Assembly (NCBI GenBank): GCA_003667245.1
Contig: RCNN01000233.1
Location: 1-64,000 of the forward strand
DNA length: 64,000 nucleotides
From: Heterostelium multicystogenum
Taxonomy: Eukaryota; Evosea; Eumycetozoa; Acytosteliales; Acytosteliaceae
Direction: 5' to 3'
Below the pieces are notes generated by a model. It saw only the letters and a program-made list of their open reading frames with translations, was not told where the DNA came from and ran no database searches. The translations under genes and the position numbers were made by a program. Positions 1-11,900 of this stretch are shown here, one piece after another. Within the stretch, counting starts at the first letter, position 1. Every line of letters starts with the position of its first letter.

Positions 1-1078
1 TAGATGACTTTGTGGTCTCTTGAATTGGTGGAACCATGAGATCGAGTCCAGCTCTGACATGAGTGTATGTGAAGCCATAGATCGATGGGTACTTTGGCTC
101 AAGAGTCAAGTAGGTTGTGATGTTGAGTCTAGATGTGAACTCGGACATTGAAAGAGGTGTGACACCAGTGATGAATGCGATCGTGTTGGTCTTATCGCAT
201 GCTGACTTGAGTCGACTGAAGAACTATTTGAAGCTGCTCTCGATCCATGTCATTGTGAATTGTTGAATCGAGAGGGATGTGGCCAGAGATTGCTTGATAC
301 GAATTGAATTGTTGAGACTGACATCATATTCGTCGATGAGAATCTAGAGAGTGACCAGAGTTGTAGACAGATCTCTTCAAAGAATCGAAAGCTCTCCAAA
401 CAGTTGTTGGGTAAAACCTCGATCTGGATCTCTCTTCTGTCCTCTTGGATATGAGAAGATGCTGGTCGTCCTCAATTAAACGTTTGACAGAACCATTGTC
501 CTTGCTGTTGAAGTCTGTCTCAAAAACCTGTTTGATTTTTAGTAAGAAATGATGCTAGCCTTGTTTCATTTGATGTAGTCTCCGCAATAGTTGCTGTTGT
601 CAACGAAGAACGAGCTGAGCGTGTTGAATACACTCTTGAAGTTGCCATCGACATACAGGAACTGAGGTTGCTCTGAATTGAATGTCAGTTATGAGAGCTG
701 CTTTGGCTTACACCGTGAGATTCTGTTGCGTCTTACACAATATCATCGATAATCAATGCTAAAACTGATTTAATAAATAGAAAAATTAGCTTCATCACTG
801 AAAATAGCTTAAGCTTATATAATAGTTACCTTAGCAAATGCCTGTTGTGCCATTTCATCACTACATCACCTAGCTGAATCATTGAACATGAATGAAGCAA
901 AATCATTTGATAGTTTACATCCAACAAAGAGACCACCGTCAGGTAACCATGTTACTACACCATTGTACATGCTAAAGTAGTCAATACCAGCCTGGACATT
1001 TTGCATCAACAATGTCATCTTGGCAGAGAGCTGGGGCAACACTAAGTAGGATTTCGCTTTCGATTCATCCTCAGTCAA
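1..1078 (-). pseudogene. Relic of a predicted AAA-ATPase-like (PF09820/DUF1703-type) gene
   Basis: Read on the minus strand, scattered frames match the order of the PF09820-type AAA-ATPase family. An unassigned N-terminal header lies at 866-1078. Around 640-560 is the FVDNS..GDYI..NKASIIS segment that normally precedes Walker A. Around 540-425 is FETDFNSKDNGS. Around 330-310 is the Walker B LIDEYD, and around 175-140 is the AFITGV sensor-like strand, followed by YPSIYGFTYTHV. The Walker A stretch expected after NKASIIS is absent: the reading jumps directly to the FETDF part. In-frame stops occur just before LIDEYD and again before FFSRLKSA. It runs off the left edge. The family is a fast-evolving group of ATPases often fused to nuclease domains; function here is inferred only from motif order. 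With no P-loop and several stops it is certainly dead. Confidence 0.6.
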
Positions 1079-1279
1079 ATTTCTGAATCATTAATGGTTA
1101 TCATTTATGAATCATTATTATAATTATATATTGAATTTTTAATCATATATAGGTAGAGATATCAGATCCCAACACTCTACTACAGTAGAGTTCAAAAAAG
1201 TTTTTAAAATAATGCAAAATAATAAAAACAGTTTTTGAAAAAATAGATTTATTTGATCAACAAAGGAGAATCAAAAATT

Positions 1280-3473
1280 TCATTTATGTTTCGTTTTTGT
1301 AACTGTTTGACCTGAAGGATTGGTTATTATTTTGTCTTCAGGAGATTGGATTGGATATAATACCTCTGGAGTTAAATGAGAAAGTTTCAACTCAAGAGAG
1401 TACTGACGAACATTCTTTGGTTCATCCTTCCACTCTATCCTTTTTGTTTTTGTTTGAATAGTTTTGTAGTCTAAATGAATCGTACACATTTTGGAGGTCT
1501 CACAAAGAAAAGATAAAATTTGATAGGACTCTTGGTTTTATCTGAATTTCGTCCACCTGAGAGTGTATGTATGAGAGAAATGAAATCGTTGTAGACAACG
1601 GGGTGGCTACCCTTTGCGAATGTCATTTGGAACAAATAGCAGGTATCTTGGCTCAAATACATAAAAGAATCAATTGCTGGGAACTGTCTATCTCTGGGTT
1701 TGTAATAAGTGTTGACCTTAAAATAGTCAGGGTTCGTTTGAAGAAGATTCTGGATATCTTTGAGATCTTTAGGTTGCTCTGAATTGGTGAATTTTAACTG
1801 AATCTCACCATTGAGGTCATTGATATCATCAATTGGCTTTACTCTGAATTTAATATTTTCTCCAAAATATAATGCTCTATGTGAAAGTTGTTCAAAAATT
1901 ATTCCATTCATATTAATAGAAAGGTCAGAAGAATTTTCAATCTCTTTTATAATTGTAGCCGTGCAATTCCAAAAGAATCTCTGTGTAATCATCTGTTCAA
2001 TGTATTCAGAGCCAAAAGCCATAAAAGGATTAATATAATCCCTAGTGTTGAGATGAATGACTTTATGGCTCCCAGTGTCTGGTGCTTCAGGATCGTTAAT
2101 GCTTTTTAAACAAGCATTATAAACAGTTCTAGAAATAGCACTGACAAGTTCATTTTGCGCATCCTGCTCTGTCTTTTCAAGAACAAATCTTAAAAAGAGT
2201 AAGTATTTAAGATTTATTACTGGAGAACAAAGAATAATTACCTTGGTATGCCTCCCCATCTATAATATCTATTTTGAATGTTAATAAATTCATGGTAAGG
2301 AACATTAACCATTACCCCATTGATGTAATCATTAATCTCTTCCCAAGTCCAGGTGGGCATTAAAAATATGTTGCTACGTCGCTCCTGTTTTTTATAGGAA
2401 TTAGATTTAAATTATGTTTACACTCTAATAATTACAATTTTACCTTTAAATATTTTTTCATAAATAGATCTTTTGGGGGATGAAGAAATAAGAACAAAGG
2501 CCGCCGATGATAAAGATGTTTGACCATCAACTAAATAATATGTTTCAGGTAAATCAAGAAGAAGTCCTAATGTTGTTCTTTCTCTCTGATATGCAACAGG
2601 TTTGTCCCCTAGAAATGTAAAGTGAATTGGCGTATGAGAGTAGCAATCATAAACAATATCCTTTGGGCAATTGACATCTGTTCTCTTTCGCCACAAATAA
2701 TAATAGAGAAACATCGACTTGCCAATTCCTGGGGTACCTTTGAGAAGTGTTGCTTGAAGTCTCTTCTCAGTTTTTATAATAAGGTCGTAAAGCTGTTTGT
2801 ATGATTCTCTGATTAATAATTTTTGAGAAATCTCGAGTTGGAAAGAGATGATCATCTTTGAGTGAAAGTACATTTGTATCTGGATCAAAAGATGCTTCTG
2901 CAAGGTGTTCCCAAAAGGAAGAATAAATTGGGTGAATTGTAACTAAGAGAATATCGATGATATTTAATAGAATGGTTAGTAATAAATTTGGACATTGCGG
3001 GGTATTATTGTTGTCAAACATACGTGGTTGGTCTTGCAAAGAAGGAATAAAGAGGAGGAAAGCAAAGAAGGTAAGAAAAATAAAAAGAATTGTTAGTATT
3101 TGCGACATTGCTGATATTGGTTTTAAAACTTACTGGTTGCGGCACCCGATTGTGGACGGAGGCCATATAAAATTCTGGCTAAAGGAGCACCAATGAAAGT
3201 GAAATCTTGATAGATATCCTCTACTTTAAGCCCTGGGGTCAGTAAATATCGGCCATTAATTTGAGAATCAAGGAGTGTTTTGTACTCAATATCATTTTGT
3301 TGAAAATCTAAGAGCTTGATTATTTCTAAAGTGCTTGTTCGATTTGTGAGGGTCATATCCTTAGAGATAACAGGAGTTGAAGATGTTGATGTGATAATAG
3401 TAATGTTTTGATATTTTAATAAACTATTTAAAAAGATTGAAGAATAAAAAAAAAAATATTGAAGAGTAAACAA
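1280..3473 (-). pseudogene. Crinkler/RHS-type effector-like protein (P-loop NTPase plus REase-like domain), frame-broken
   Basis: An N-terminal header (3473 to about 3123) leads through a GTAAGT intron to SFWEHLAEASFDPD (about 2920), then LLIRESYKQLYDLI and the Walker A motif GTPGIGKSMFLYYYLW (about 2735-2690). Further on come YYLVDG (Walker B-like), TWTWEEINDY, RYYRWGGIPRFVLEK across a spliced intron (about 2250-2200), and a C-terminal part with FPAIDSF...CYLFQMT, which resembles the REase-like region of Crinkler/RHS-type proteins. That order is the known CRN/RHS effector architecture. Introns fit at about 3124-3050, 2451-2384 and 2250-2201. The frame breaks at an A run near 2823 (LFPTRDFSK to LLIRESYK) and again near 1490, where the last 69 codons sit in another frame. 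It could be a live gene with assembly indels; the decayed neighbours favour a pseudogene. The role (host-directed or intragenomic conflict) is inference from the family. Confidence 0.6.
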
Positions 3474-3540
3474 ATAAATGAGACAAACAATTAAATAAAA
3501 ACTAACTTTAATGAGAACTTAAATAAATAGTATTTGACGT

Positions 3541-4640
3541 TACAGAAATTTGAATCATGCATTGTCATGTTATCTTATTTGAAAGGATTCATTTCGGGAC
3601 TACGTCCAATAAATTCGACTTATTGAATCTGCATTCATATGCATCAGAAGTCGAAAGCCTTAGAAATATATCATCCAAGTCCATCCATAGTAGCCATAAA
3701 AGAACTAGCAGGTAGATTGTCGATTGTGCATCTATCTAGATCTGATTGTTGGTTGATATATCGATTCGAATCTATTTTATTGAACAATAATTTGATATAT
3801 GAAAATTAAAGGTATAGCTCAGATGCTGTTTTAAGCCATCATTGATGATTATCTTCATAGAATTGGTCCTATTGTTCAATATGAGATACTGTGGCTGTAT
3901 GCTTGTGCGATCATATAGAGTGATGAATTATTATCTCCAAATATTAATATAACCTGATCTTCGACCTGCAATATAATCGTTAGTAAGGGTTAGTGAACCT
4001 CTCGAGATTTTAGCATACCGAATGAAAATGACCAGGTCCTTGATCAACTTGACTCAGATTTGCAAACTTCTCAGGAGTCAAGTTGTATTGTCACTGTTTG
4101 AACGAATTTGACATTGCTCTATTGGAACATTGGCCAAAGAATGTAGAGCGATTTATGCATAAACTATGTCATAGATGAAAATTGCTGGATGAGTATGCGC
4201 CAGAGGATTAATCATCTTTTGATGACATAATTGAAGTGGAGTTCTTATTTAAATCCATTAACAATCTCTGCACACTAAACTTACCTATTTGATTTTTTTC
4301 ATGTATGTTGAATGTAGCTTTAATATCACTGTGCATTTAAAATCAATTCTAATGTCCTTTACTTGTCCATAATTATTACCAATTGTACTTATGTCAACCC
4401 AAATCTAATTTCCAATGGACAATGCTCCACATTGATTACTATTATGGCGATCTACTTATACTCTAACAAGTAATGAAAGCTTCAATATCGCCAAATAGTA
4501 GCTTTGTCTTGGTGGCAGAAATAATATGCTCCAGACCTGATTTAATAATATCCAAACTATGATGACCTATCTTGTTCGTGATGAGTATGACATAATCACC
4601 TGACTTAGAAGTCATTACTATGAGTCTCCTGTCTTGAACC
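3541..4640 (-). pseudogene. Unrecognised decayed coding relic
   Basis: No long frame survives, yet minus-strand stretches look coding rather than random. One near 4640-4470 reads QDRRLIVMTSKSGDYVILIT followed by HHSLDIIKSGLEHIIS and KLLFGDIEAF. Others are an LTPEKFANLSQVDQGPGHF block near 4085-4020 and a LYDRTSIQPQYLILNNRT block near 3920-3860. They are separated by stops and frame changes, which suggests an old pseudogene of one or two genes. I do not recognise the family. It could instead be noncoding sequence with chance open blocks. Confidence 0.3.
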
Positions 4641-4760
4641 GAAGTGTTGTTAGTCTGATAAAGGTTACATCAATAACTATATTAACACTTATTTATATAT
4701 AAACAAGATTGTAATTAAAACTTTAATTACAATAGATAACATTATATTTATTTAAGAGAT

Positions 4761-5441
4761 TTAGTTGGTTGAGTTAAGAGGGGTATATAATGGATCATTG
4801 GAACGGAATCTTTTCCATCTAATTATTACGAGGATAAGACTAATGAATGAAAGTCCTAATGCAACCAATGAAAATGCCCATCCAATTTGAGGTCCCCATT
4901 TTTGACTTGTGGTACCAACGGAATAAGATCCTTTGAAAGTTTTACAGAAATTAGTTTCCTCTGTACATAAATCAGATTTATAAAAATATTCTGGGATCGC
5001 AGTGAAGGTAAATGAAGTAATAAGTTGGGAGAGCAGTGTAAGGATTGAAAATACCAAATTGGTTCCATATACCTTGGAAATGATTTTGGAATAAGAAACT
5101 ATTAATGTAGTCAGCTGAACAAAAAAGCACACCAATGTAAAATATTGTATAAAACCAACTCCAATAAAAAATTGGGCTATTTTCAGATGAGTTATATCAA
5201 GAAAATATTCTGTAGTTTTAGATTCTGTATGAGCCTATAGTTTTAACTAGGATTAATTTAATTCTAATTAAATATCTAAAATACCTACTAGATTCCTATA
5301 TAAATTATATTGAGATTTATAGTAAGTTTTTCCTATGTAAGTCTCAATACTGTACCAATCAAATGATATCGCTCCAATGAAACCTCCGAATACCAAGACA
5401 TTGATAGATAAGATAATATAAAAAAGTTTATCTGTTGGCAT
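4761..5441 (-). CDS. Predicted four-transmembrane protein
   Basis: Two exons, 5289-5441 and 4761-5234, join across a GTAGGT...TATAG intron and give an uninterrupted 208-residue protein; the exon lengths sum to a multiple of three. Four hydrophobic segments are visible: about residues 6-26 (FYIILSINVLVFGGFIGAIS), about 70-95, about 105-125 and about 165-190. A larger extracellular loop sits between segments 3 and 4 and holds two cysteines (DLCTEETNFC). The C-terminus is short and basic, then polar. The topology resembles claudin/tetraspan-like small membrane proteins, but I see no diagnostic motif, so no function is assigned. It is the only apparently intact gene in the decayed left 8.5 kb. 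Confidence 0.6.
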
Positions 5442-7112
5442 TTTGATGGGAATTGATAATAATAGATTCTAAATAGAGGAAAAAGAAAGTATTTATACTT
5501 ATTTAAAATAATGTGTCTTGTTAAATAGAGATAAAAAATCCAATGATAGGATAGATCTTTAAATAATTATCATAGCTATTCATTTTATATTTGTTTAACA
5601 TCACCCATTCAACAACAATTTGTAGAATCAATTTTTATCATGAACAACATTAAATCAACAATTTTTTGCTAAAGTTTTATCTCTAGATCTCTTTGCGATA
5701 ATTTAATGATTTTATCATTTTTGTGAAATTTAAAGAAAATACTAGAATTTAATCGTGATAGTTTATTTTATCAACATGATATACTCCAAATTAATCAATT
5801 CTTCTAGTTAATAATGAATTCTTGATTATTATTTTTCAAATTGATAAGCTAGCAAAGAATAATAAAATATTACTATTACTTAATTGAGTCAATAATGAAT
5901 GTTAAAACTGATATCATAAATACAAAAATTGAATTGTGTATTGATAGATTTGAAAGCCCATTTTATCCAAGACAGTTATGGCAGTTTTTGGGAGGTTCTC
6001 CAAAAAGACCTCTACAATTCGAACATGGCTCCGATGTGTATTGAATATATTGTTGAAAACAGAGTGATAGTGAGATTGTTTCATAGCTTTCGATCAAGTG
6101 GTGTCTCCCAAGAATTTGTTGAATGAGAGGACAGAAGGCAATGAGTTGCTCAGTAGAACGTTTGTAAAGGAGTTGCTGATTGAATTTGACAGAGATATTC
6201 TAATGAGATTTTGTGGCTAACCCAAAGAATTAGAGGTGATCCAACTTGTCTTGATTAATTGATGGGCATATTTGGTATCATGTAGTACTATTTGATCACC
6301 TCTCTGAGAATTATAGAGTGATGAGATTAGACAATGTGATTGGAGTAGTGGATGTAGTAAGGCGAAGCATGAGAGATATTTGAGCTCAATACTAAATAGT
6401 ATTAGTATTTGGGGTCATTGAGTTGGTTCTGTTCCCTAATGTATGTAGTTTGTCAGATATTTTAATATTCTTTTCCTCAATAGCTTTTTGAGTTGTATGT
6501 TTGTGTCAAGATCATGCCATTTATCAAACTCTTGAACTGTCAATGAGCAAGTGAAATGAAAGACAGGCCACTATGAATCCTTGGCAACCTTGAGATAGTA
6601 GCTGTTGTTTGCTGAGCCAGAGATACTGACATGGTGTTGCCACCAAAAATATGACATAGTACTCTGATATTGCAAATGGGAATGTCTTGTGTTGGTCGTC
6701 AGGGAGTGAATCATGTCAATCAAAGATCGTAAAGATGTTGATATCGAATTGGCGCTCACTGCTAATCTCTCAATGAGATCTAAGGTTATTGAATGAGTCA
6801 AATGTCAACCTGTTTCCTTTACTTATGTATGTAGGTGTCGATTAAATTAAACACTATGCCAAGAAGTGACAGGTTTACAAAAAACTCTAACCGGTGTCGT
6901 TGATTGGCAATGAAATGTCACTAATGTAAAAAACAACAAATTAATATCTTTAAAAAATTCCAAGTATTTTGAGATTTAGTTAAACTAAATTCACTTTATT
7001 TAAACCTAAAACGATCTGTTGATCTAATACCATATCTGGTTTCATTACCTTTATACTTTTATTTGATCATTAAAAGTGATTATTTAATTAATTATTTTAA
7101 CGATTCAAACTT
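5442..7112 (+). pseudogene. AT-rich spacer containing a decayed plus-strand coding relic (about 5894-6500)
   Basis: From about 5894 the plus strand reads as coding fragments: a methionine-led block with IDRFESPFYPRQLWQFLGG and PKRPLQFEHGSDV (about 5894-6030), then NERTEGNELLSRTFVKELL with IEFDRDILMRFCG (about 6120-6220), and LFPNVCSLSDILIFFSS (about 6430-6480). Stops and frame changes lie between them. Short open frames at 5929-6126 (plus) and 6571-6801 (minus) are probably parts or shadows of the same ruin. No family was recognised. 5442-5890 and 6840-7112 are AT-rich with nothing identifiable. Confidence 0.3.
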
Positions 7113-8541
7113 ATGGAGTCAACAATACCTATAAACAATAGTGAAAATAATAGCATTTCAGTCAATCATAAACAATTAGCAAATGACAAGAAGCGTGCTC
7201 TATTAGCCACAATAAATTTCCATTCAACAGCTGAAGACTTATCAAAGTTAAAGAAAGAACAACTCTATGACATGTGTATAGCCAACAAGATAATTGTTAT
7301 AAAGTCAGCAAAGAAGGATTTCTACATACAGACAATTGTAGAAAAAAGGAATGAACTAGAAAGACTAAAGAGAGTATTGATAGAGGAAAACACAATGACT
7401 AAGTTTCATCGTGGTTTTGTTTGAATACAAGCTACCAGTTATGCTGATTGTACATATATTCAAGCATAGTTGGAAACTAATGACAAAACCTACCAGTCCC
7501 CACTTCTGCTACAGAGATGCTCTGAAACTGACACTCATCAATAAACAACTCAATGGGATTGTTAGCCAATGGTTCAACAGTGTTGTCTTCCACACCATAT
7601 CCTTTTTGGAACACCTCGCAAGACCGTGGTGCTCTATCAAAACTATTACGAAGCTTATGATTAGCCACACTACCTTGAAAGTTTGATGAGGTCCCTTCAG
7701 TCCAAACTTCCAATGTGTTTTTCATTAGTTGAAAAGATGCATATCTTCTATGACAAACACTCACCAACTATCATCGGAGTAAAAGCATTTAAAAAACATG
7801 GCATTCATTATGATAAACCTTCGCTATCTTGTTTGTACGTCAATTAAGATTGAACCAACACATCTAAAGTCGATAGCAACCATCAAGACACTTAAAAAGG
7901 TTGACTTTTCTCGAGTCTACAATTACAAATTCAACTTTACACCTTTCTTCTTTGGAACAATGCACCCAGTAGATAAACTGGTATTATCGAATCTTGATCT
8001 CGGGTATAATATTCCACCAAGCCACTGTAATTCTTTAGTTGAGCTTGGCCATGTGATACTTATAGATATCGTCAAAGAAACACTTAACTTCCCAAATCTG
8101 AAAAAGATATCTTTTTCGTTGAATTCAAATCCTTCTCTCATGTTTAGTGTATTCAACGAACAAAACTTTAACATCACACACCTAAGCGCGCCAGTGTCAC
8201 AATACCTTGCAGATTGGATGTCAATAGTGGACAAACTAAAGTGTATTGTTGTTCTTGAGGATCTAGTTGAACACAATCCGGAGCGAGCGAAGAAAGAAAG
8301 AGATTTTATAGATGCTCTAACCAATTGCTTGTCAACTACACTCTCAACAATAATACTATATACATCATTATCCACTACACTATCCAAGAAATATCTTCGT
8401 AAAGCTGGTTATAAGTTAAGGACACCATCAGGAATTGCATACCATGATTATCAATCAAAAGAACGGATACTAACCTATAAGATTCCTCCACCAACTAAAT
8501 ACCATAGATTTTTCTTTGAAAAACAAATAAAAAATAAATAA
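7113..8541 (+). pseudogene. SAP-like / F-box-like repeat family protein, broken by frameshifts
   Basis: Frame 1 (7113-7424) has a SAP-like helix-loop-helix, LSKLKKEQLYDMCIANKI followed by a lysine-rich SAKKDFYIQTIVEK. The frame then shifts by one near 7399-7424 to a block starting KLPVMLIVHIFKHSW and containing LKLTLINKQLNGIVSQWF, which looks like an F-box-like helical motif. A further shift near 7680 gives SLMRSLQSKLPMCFSLVEKM. A third near 7790 opens 7798-8541, with LRR-like lines (LKSIATIKTLKKVDFS, VDKLVLSNLDLG, LNFPNLKKISFSLN). One ordered protein of roughly 450 residues can be followed through all pieces, so the gene was intact recently. F-box/LRR proteins usually select ubiquitylation targets; that role is inferred from domain look only. 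Confidence 0.5.
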
Positions 8542-8966
8542 GCTTTCAATGTTTTCTTATAGGTGTAGGTGGTGAAATAGTCATCATTAAATGATCATGA
8601 CAAACATGCTAATTTTTTTATATCTTTTTTGTTTAGTAGTATCTTTTTTTGTTCTCCCGAAAGAAAAATAAAAAAATAAAAAACAATTGTCTTTTTTTTT
8701 GTTAATTTTTTTTTAGTAAAAAACCAAACAAAGGTTATTGGTAGTTCACAAAAGCTCCACGAAAACAACGACTAATCTTAAACAAATAAATAAACTCACT
8801 ACAAATTATTAATAATTAGATTTATTATTTTATTAGTATTATTATTATTATTATTTTAATTATATTACTATTATTATTATTATTATTTGAAAGAAGTTTA
8901 TTTATTTGCATATATATATTCTCTTATTATTATTATTAATTTTATTATTCACCACTACAATTTAAA
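8542..8966. other. Intergenic, AT-rich with ATT microsatellite
   Basis: Upstream region of the methionine synthase gene. It contains T and A runs and ATT-type microsatellite DNA (about 8821-8950). No coding signal on either strand. Confidence 0.6.
8821..8950. repeat. ATT/TTA microsatellite tract
   Basis: Imperfect runs of the ATT trinucleotide, interrupted by short AT-only stretches, lie directly upstream of the methionine synthase start. Such tracts are common in dictyostelid intergenic DNA. Confidence 0.75.
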
Positions 8967-11900
8967 ATGATTAATAATAAAGAAGAACCAAGTATGAAAC
9001 AACAACAATAAAATCATTCCAATTTCTCTTGTAAATTAACATGTTGATACAATTATTGCAGAAATCTTCGAACAACTGAGATCTATTCTCAAAGAGAGAA
9101 TCATGATTCTCGACGGTGCTATGGGTACCGAGATCCAAAAATTTAAACTAAAAGATGCCGACTATCGTGGACAAGAATTTATCGACTTCCCTCACGAGTT
9201 GGGTGGTAACAATGATTTACTTGTTCTTACCCAACCTCATATTATAAAGGAAATTCACAAGGTATAATCACTGAAACCATCACAACTTCCACTTTTATTA
9301 ATCAACATTTAAACTAAATTAGAAATACTTGGAAGCAGGTGCAGATATTGTCGAAACCAATACATTCAATGGCAATATTTTCTCACAGGCAGATTATAAG
9401 ATGGAACACTTGGTAAAGAGAATCAATAAAGAGGCTGCACGTCTCGCAAAAGAGGCTGCACAAGAGGTTATGGCTGCTGATCCTTCGAAACCACGTTTTG
9501 TAGCTGGTGCAGTTGGTCCAACTAATAAAACAGCATCCATTTCACCATCTGTAGAAAGACCAGAGGCCAGAAATGTATTGTTTGACGAATTGGTTGATGG
9601 ATACTTTGAGCAGGTAGAAGCATTGGTTGAGGGTGGTGTAGATATCTTGTTGGTTGAAACTGTTTTCGACTCACTAAATTGCAAAGCAGCATTGTTTGCC
9701 ATCGAAAACTACTTCAAGAATCATCCAAGACTTCCTGTTTTTGTGTCTGGTACCATTGTAGATAAGTCTGGACGTACCCTCTCTGGTCAAACTGGTGAGG
9801 CATTCTATACCTCTACCTCACATGCCGATCCAATGGTATTTGGTTTGAATTGTGCTCTGGGTGCCAATGAAATGCGTCCATTCCTTCAAAATATCTCCAA
9901 GTGCTCAGAGTGTTATGTACTCTGCTATCCAAATGCAGGTTTGCCAAATACATTTGGTGGATACGACGAAACACCCGAGATGATGGCAGTTCAGATTCAA
10001 GAGTTTGCAGAATCTGGTCTTTTGAATATTGTTGGTGGTTGTTGTGGTACATCGCCAGACCATATTCGTGAGTTTGCTCGTGTCACCAAAGGTGTCCAAC
10101 CACGTCAAATCCCAGCTCTTCCACCATACACCACTCTTTCTGGTTTGGAGCCATTGGTATTCAATCCAACACTAAACTTTGTCAATGTTGGTGAAAGATG
10201 TAATGTTTCAGGTTCTCGTCGTTTCGCCAATTTGATCAAGGCCAATAAATATGAAGAAGCCATTTCTGTCGCCAGACAGCAAGTAGAGGCTGGTGCACAA
10301 ATTATCGATATCAATATGGATGAAGGTATGATTGATGCTGTTGCAGCCATTCAAAAGTTCCTATTCTTTATTGGATCAGAACCCGAAATTTCAAAGGTAC
10401 CCATTATGTTGGATTCTTCAAATTTTGCAGTTGTCGAAGCAGGTCTAAAGTGTGTCCAAGGAAAATGTATTGTCAACTCGATTTCCCTTAAAGTAGGTGA
10501 GGAATTGTTCATTGAGCAAGCTAGAATCTGTAAGCAATATGGTGCCGCCGTCGTTGTTATGGCATTTGATGAGCAGGGACAAGCCGTAAGCAAAGAAGAA
10601 AAAGTTCGTATCTGCCATCGTTCATACAAGATTTTGGTTGAAAAAGTTGGCTTCAAACCACAAGATATCATTTTCGATCCAAATATTTTGACTATCGCTA
10701 CCGGTCTGGAAGAGCACAATAACTATGGTGTCGAATTTATCGAAGCTACTCGTGAAATCAAGCGTTTAATGCCATTGACCAAAGTAAGTGGTGGTGTATC
10801 CAATCTCTCATTCTCTTTCCGTGGTAACGAGCCATTGCGTGAGGCTATGCATTCTGCATTTTTATATCATGCAATCAAAGCTGGTATGGATATGGGTATT
10901 GTTAATGCAGGTCAGCTCCCAATCTATGACGATATCGATAAGGATCTATTAAAAATGGTTGAAGACGCTATTCTCAACCGAACTTCTGATGCCACTGAGA
11001 AGCTATTGGATTATGCTCAAAAGAGTGGTAAAACAGAAAAAGCATCCACCGAAGTTGAAGAATGGAGAACCAAAGATGTATCCTCGAGAATTTCACATGC
11101 CCTTGTCAAGGGTATCACCAACTTTATTACTGAAGATACTGAAGAGGCCAGACTTACACTACCATCTTCACTATCTGTCATTGAAGGTCCATTGATGGCA
11201 GGTATGAACGTAGTCGGTGATTTATTTGGTGCCGGAAAAATGTTTTTTGCCACAGGTAATCAAGAGCGCCCGTGTAATGAAAAAGGCTGTCGCCTATTTG
11301 ATTCCCTTTATGGAGGAAGAAAAGGCTGCTAAAAAAGCACTCAATGCCGATGTTGGAATAGAAGAAGCTGATAATGCAGGTGTTTGTGTTCTTGCAACCG
11401 TTAAGGGTGATGTTCATGATATTGGTAAGAACATCGTAGGTGTCGTATTGGGATGTAACAACTACAAAGTAATTGATCTAGGTGTAATGTGCCCATGTGA
11501 AAAGATTTTGGCTGCTGCTATCGAACACAAAGCTGATATTGTAGGTTTATCAGGTTTGATTACACCATCACTCGATGAAATGATTTATGTCGCTTCCGAG
11601 ATGGAACGTATGAAATTCAAAGTTTCCACTATTGATTGGAGGTGCCACAACATCCCAAATCCACACAGCAGTTAAGATTGCTCCACATTATTCTCAACCA
11701 ACTGTCCACGTACTTGACGCCTCACGTTCCGTTACTGTTGTTTCCAGTTTACTCGATGTTAACAATAAGGAAAACTTTGCTGATGATGTTGCTACCCAAT
11801 ACCAAGAACTCCGTGAGAAGCACTATGCTTCATTGAAGGATCGTAAATACTTGACACTCGAGAAATCAAGACAACAAAAACCAAAGACAGATTGGAAATC

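Noticed and set aside
9394..11417. Several minus-strand frames opposite methionine synthase
   Set aside because: Shadows of a strongly conserved plus-strand gene.
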